64,000 nucleotides of DNA from Ruminococcus flavefaciens. Lineage in GTDB: Bacteria; Bacillota; Clostridia; Oscillospirales; Ruminococcaceae. Position 1 is the stretch's first letter. Each line of letters begins with the position of its first letter. The stretch covers positions 25,474 to 89,473 of the forward strand of contig JAMPIL010000007.1 in NCBI GenBank assembly GCA_023662725.1, given 5' to 3'. The translations under genes were made by a program, and so were the position numbers. Positions 62,116 through 64,000 of the stretch are shown here, one piece after another. Under the pieces are notes generated by a model. It searched no databases and was not told where the DNA came from. It worked only from the letters and a program-made list of their open reading frames with translations.

Positions 62116-63945
62116 ATGCCGAAAATTATTATTACGAGCCGCTATTTAAAATGCAGTTCAAAAAAGAATCTGAAAAATTATGTGAAGTATATTGCTACCC
62201 GTGAAGGTGCTGTTCCGACAGTCAGTGAACGTGAAAATTACGTTGGTTATCTTGCGAATCGTCCGGGAGCTGTAAAATTTAATTCACACGGTCTTTTCAA
62301 CGAAAAAGATACTCCGATAAATCTTGAAAAAACTGCAAAAGAAATAGCTGACCATAATGGAAATGTATGGACGCACGTTGTTTCGCTCCGCAGGGACGAT
62401 GCGCAGAAAATGGGCTATGATAATCTGAAAGCCTGGCGTGAGCTGGTTATTCGTCAGATTCCGAATATCGCAAAAAATCAGAAAATAGATTTGAAAAATC
62501 TGCGGTGGTATGCGGCTTTTCACGACAAAAAAACAAATCCTCACGTTCACATTATTGTGTACTCAAAAAATGAGCGTGAAGGATTTCTGACCAATAATGG
62601 TATTGAAAAAATCCGCAGTGGTTTTGCAAATGATATTTATCAGGATGAACTTCATCATCTCTATGAGCAGCAGACTGACTTGCGTAATCTCTTGAAAAAA
62701 GAATCGGCGCAGTTGATGGAACAGCTTGCAAAAAATATTTCTGAAAATAAAAATTCTGATGTGGAACTTATGAATCTTGTTGCAAAACTGCACACTCAGC
62801 TTGCAGAATCAAAAGGTAAAAAAGTGTATGGATATTTGAAATCAGATGTGAAGAAAACTATTGATGAAATCTTTTCAAAACTTGCGGATAATGAATCAAT
62901 AAAAAAGATGTACGAACTCTGGTGCGAAATGGAGCAGCAGAAGCACGATGTTTATTCGTCCGCAAGAATTGATTTTCCGTCGCTTGTTGAAAATAAGGAG
63001 TTCAAGTCAGTCAAGAATATGATAATTCAGACTGTGCTGAAAATGGAATTTCCAATGGCTGATATTGAAATTGAAGTACCTGTACCTGATGCGGATATTC
63101 CTCAGATTATTGAGGAAAACTTGTCTGACAAGTACTGTTTGAAGCGGAGCGATGATTATAAAAAGGCTTGTAAAATTATCAAAGAAAAAAGTTCCGGAAT
63201 ATCTGATTTTCAAACAGCAGAACGGATTTTGTTGTCAGAATCGGATAACGGAAATGTGCTTGCAATGTTTGAACTCGGAAAGCTGTATTCTATGGAAAAA
63301 TCGGGGTTAAACGATAGTGAAAAATCATTTGAATACTATCAAAAATCCTTGCAGGGATTCTTGCAAATTGAACCAAAAGCTAAAAAAATAAAACCATACT
63401 TGCAGTATCAGATTGGTATGATGTACTTCAAGGGTCTTGGTACTCAAATTGATAATCAGAAAGCTGCTGAATACTTTGAAAAGTCCGCAGAACTGGGAAA
63501 TCAGTATGCAAAACGGCTGCTGGCGTTGGAATATATCAGCGGTAAAAATTTTGAACAGAATATCGATAAAGGCATTTCCCTGCTGACCGAATGTGCGGAC
63601 AGCGGAGATGTCTTTTCCTGTTACCAGTTGGGAAAGTTTTATTTTTTCGGTGCTGACGGTTTGAAAAAAGACAAGGAAAAATCTATGAAATATCTGAATT
63701 TGTCCGCAGAACAAGGCAATGAGTATACTCGAAATCTTCTGGATAATCAGGAAAAGTTTGAGAATGAAGTGCTTGCAGATACTGTTTTTAACTTGTTCGT
63801 AAATCTTAGCCGCTGTATCGAAGATGATTACAACCGAAGTCAGAAAAATATGCAGTCTATGGTGGACAGCAGGCTCAGGAGAATGATTCAGAAGAAAAAA
63901 GAAGAACTTGGTATCAAAGAGGAAAACAGTCATCAGCAGGTATAA
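62116..63945 (+). CDS. MobP-type (MobP3-like) relaxase with C-terminal Sel1 repeats
   Basis: The 609-residue protein opens PKIIITSRYLKCSSKKNLKN and has TREGAVPT and ENYVGYLANRPGAVK, typical of MobP3 relaxases. The metal-binding histidines are His136 (AAFHDKK), His143 and His145 (NPHVHI). It should nick oriT and lead DNA into the recipient. Residues 360-560 are unusual: repeats reading YLQYQIGMMYFKGLGTQIDN, KAAEYFEKSAELGNQYAKRL and FSCYQLGKFYFFGADGLKKD are Sel1-like (TPR-type) protein-binding repeats. Most relaxases of this family end in coiled coils or primase parts instead. Confidence 0.9.
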   Translation: MPKIIITSRYLKCSSKKNLKNYVKYIATREGAVPTVSERENYVGYLANRPGAVKFNSHGLFNEKDTPINLEKTAKEIADHNGNVWTHVVSLRRDDAQKMGYDNLKAWRELVIRQIPNIAKNQKIDLKNLRWYAAFHDKKTNPHVHIIVYSKNEREGFLTNNGIEKIRSGFANDIYQDELHHLYEQQTDLRNLLKKESAQLMEQLAKNISENKNSDVELMNLVAKLHTQLAESKGKKVYGYLKSDVKKTIDEIFSKLADNESIKKMYELWCEMEQQKHDVYSSARIDFPSLVENKEFKSVKNMIIQTVLKMEFPMADIEIEVPVPDADIPQIIEENLSDKYCLKRSDDYKKACKIIKEKSSGISDFQTAERILLSESDNGNVLAMFELGKLYSMEKSGLNDSEKSFEYYQKSLQGFLQIEPKAKKIKPYLQYQIGMMYFKGLGTQIDNQKAAEYFEKSAELGNQYAKRLLALEYISGKNFEQNIDKGISLLTECADSGDVFSCYQLGKFYFFGADGLKKDKEKSMKYLNLSAEQGNEYTRNLLDNQEKFENEVLADTVFNLFVNLSRCIEDDYNRSQKNMQSMVDSRLRRMIQKKKEELGIKEENSHQQV

Positions 63946-63950
63946 AATAA

Positions 63951-63984
63951 AAGGCAGATTCGTGGATATGGAATCTGCCTTTTT
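63951..63984 (+). terminator. intrinsic terminator after the relaxase
   Basis: AAGGCAGATTC pairs perfectly with GAATCTGCCTT around a 9-base loop and is followed by TTTT. No gene follows before the window ends. Confidence 0.9.
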
Positions 63985-64000
63985 CGTCAATTCCGCACAT

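Noticed and set aside
1-64000. CRISPR array
   Set aside because: No set of regularly spaced repeats of 25-40 bases was seen; the only repeated short boxes are the promoter elements listed.

Overview
The window looks like part of a chromosome of a rumen or gut Firmicute of the Ruminococcus/Oscillospiraceae type. This rests on low to moderate GC, Gram-positive secretion and sortase signals, SpaA-type surface proteins, a clostridial peptide-maturation cluster and a clostridial conjugative element. It divides into four blocks.

1-13.2 kb is a peptide natural-product (RiPP) cluster of the clostridial Cys-rich peptide/CcpM class. It holds the 3' end of an unknown gene, a peptide-type ABC exporter, a subtilisin-like protease, a radical SAM/SPASM maturase, a TIGR04066-type maturation protein and an acyl-carrier-like protein with no visible phosphopantetheine serine. 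A 60-residue precursor peptide and a strong terminator follow. Downstream are a two-domain glycosyltransferase, a glycosylasparaginase-like Ntn hydrolase, a BtrH-like protein, an adenylating enzyme and a broken formyltransferase. Together they suggest an exported, proteolytically matured peptide that may also be glycosylated or acylated.

13.3-16.8 kb is a graveyard of mobile DNA on the minus strand: a serine recombinase broken by a stop and frameshifts, and two abutting IS3-family transposase remnants.

16.9-37.4 kb resembles a decayed phage or phage-plasmid. It has small acidic proteins, an LLH-type holin, a UvrD-like helicase spliced onto an SMC-like ATPase, an S1-domain protein, a structured RNA candidate, two tRNA genes, three DNA methyltransferases, a radical SAM protein, a PP-loop sulfotransfer-like protein, a metallophosphatase and a ribbon-helix-helix-like protein. 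Many of these genes carry one-base frameshifts or in-frame stops. The block is interrupted at 23.7-28.9 kb by two secreted HEXXH metallopeptidases with ricin-type lectin repeats. A DUF4143 ATPase at 34.4 kb also looks like an insertion. At 37.9-39.8 kb is a two-gene locus with another HEXXH motif. Its upstream promoter module is nearly the same as the one before the lectin metallopeptidases.

From about 40 kb to the end lies the left part of a conjugative element: DUF4314 protein, 5-methylcytosine and adenine methylases, an antirepressor, an LPD28 protein, a large NlpC-SpaA surface adhesin with its class B sortase, and a type IV secretion module (pilin-like DUF3852, VirD4-type coupling protein, VirB6-, VirB3- and VirB4-like proteins, a wall-hydrolase-like protein). 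A HipA-like kinase is carried as cargo. An oriT-like region precedes a ribbon-helix-helix accessory protein and a MobP-type relaxase with Sel1 repeats. No integrase for this element is in the window, so its right end lies beyond it.

All functional statements rest on motif reading without database searches.
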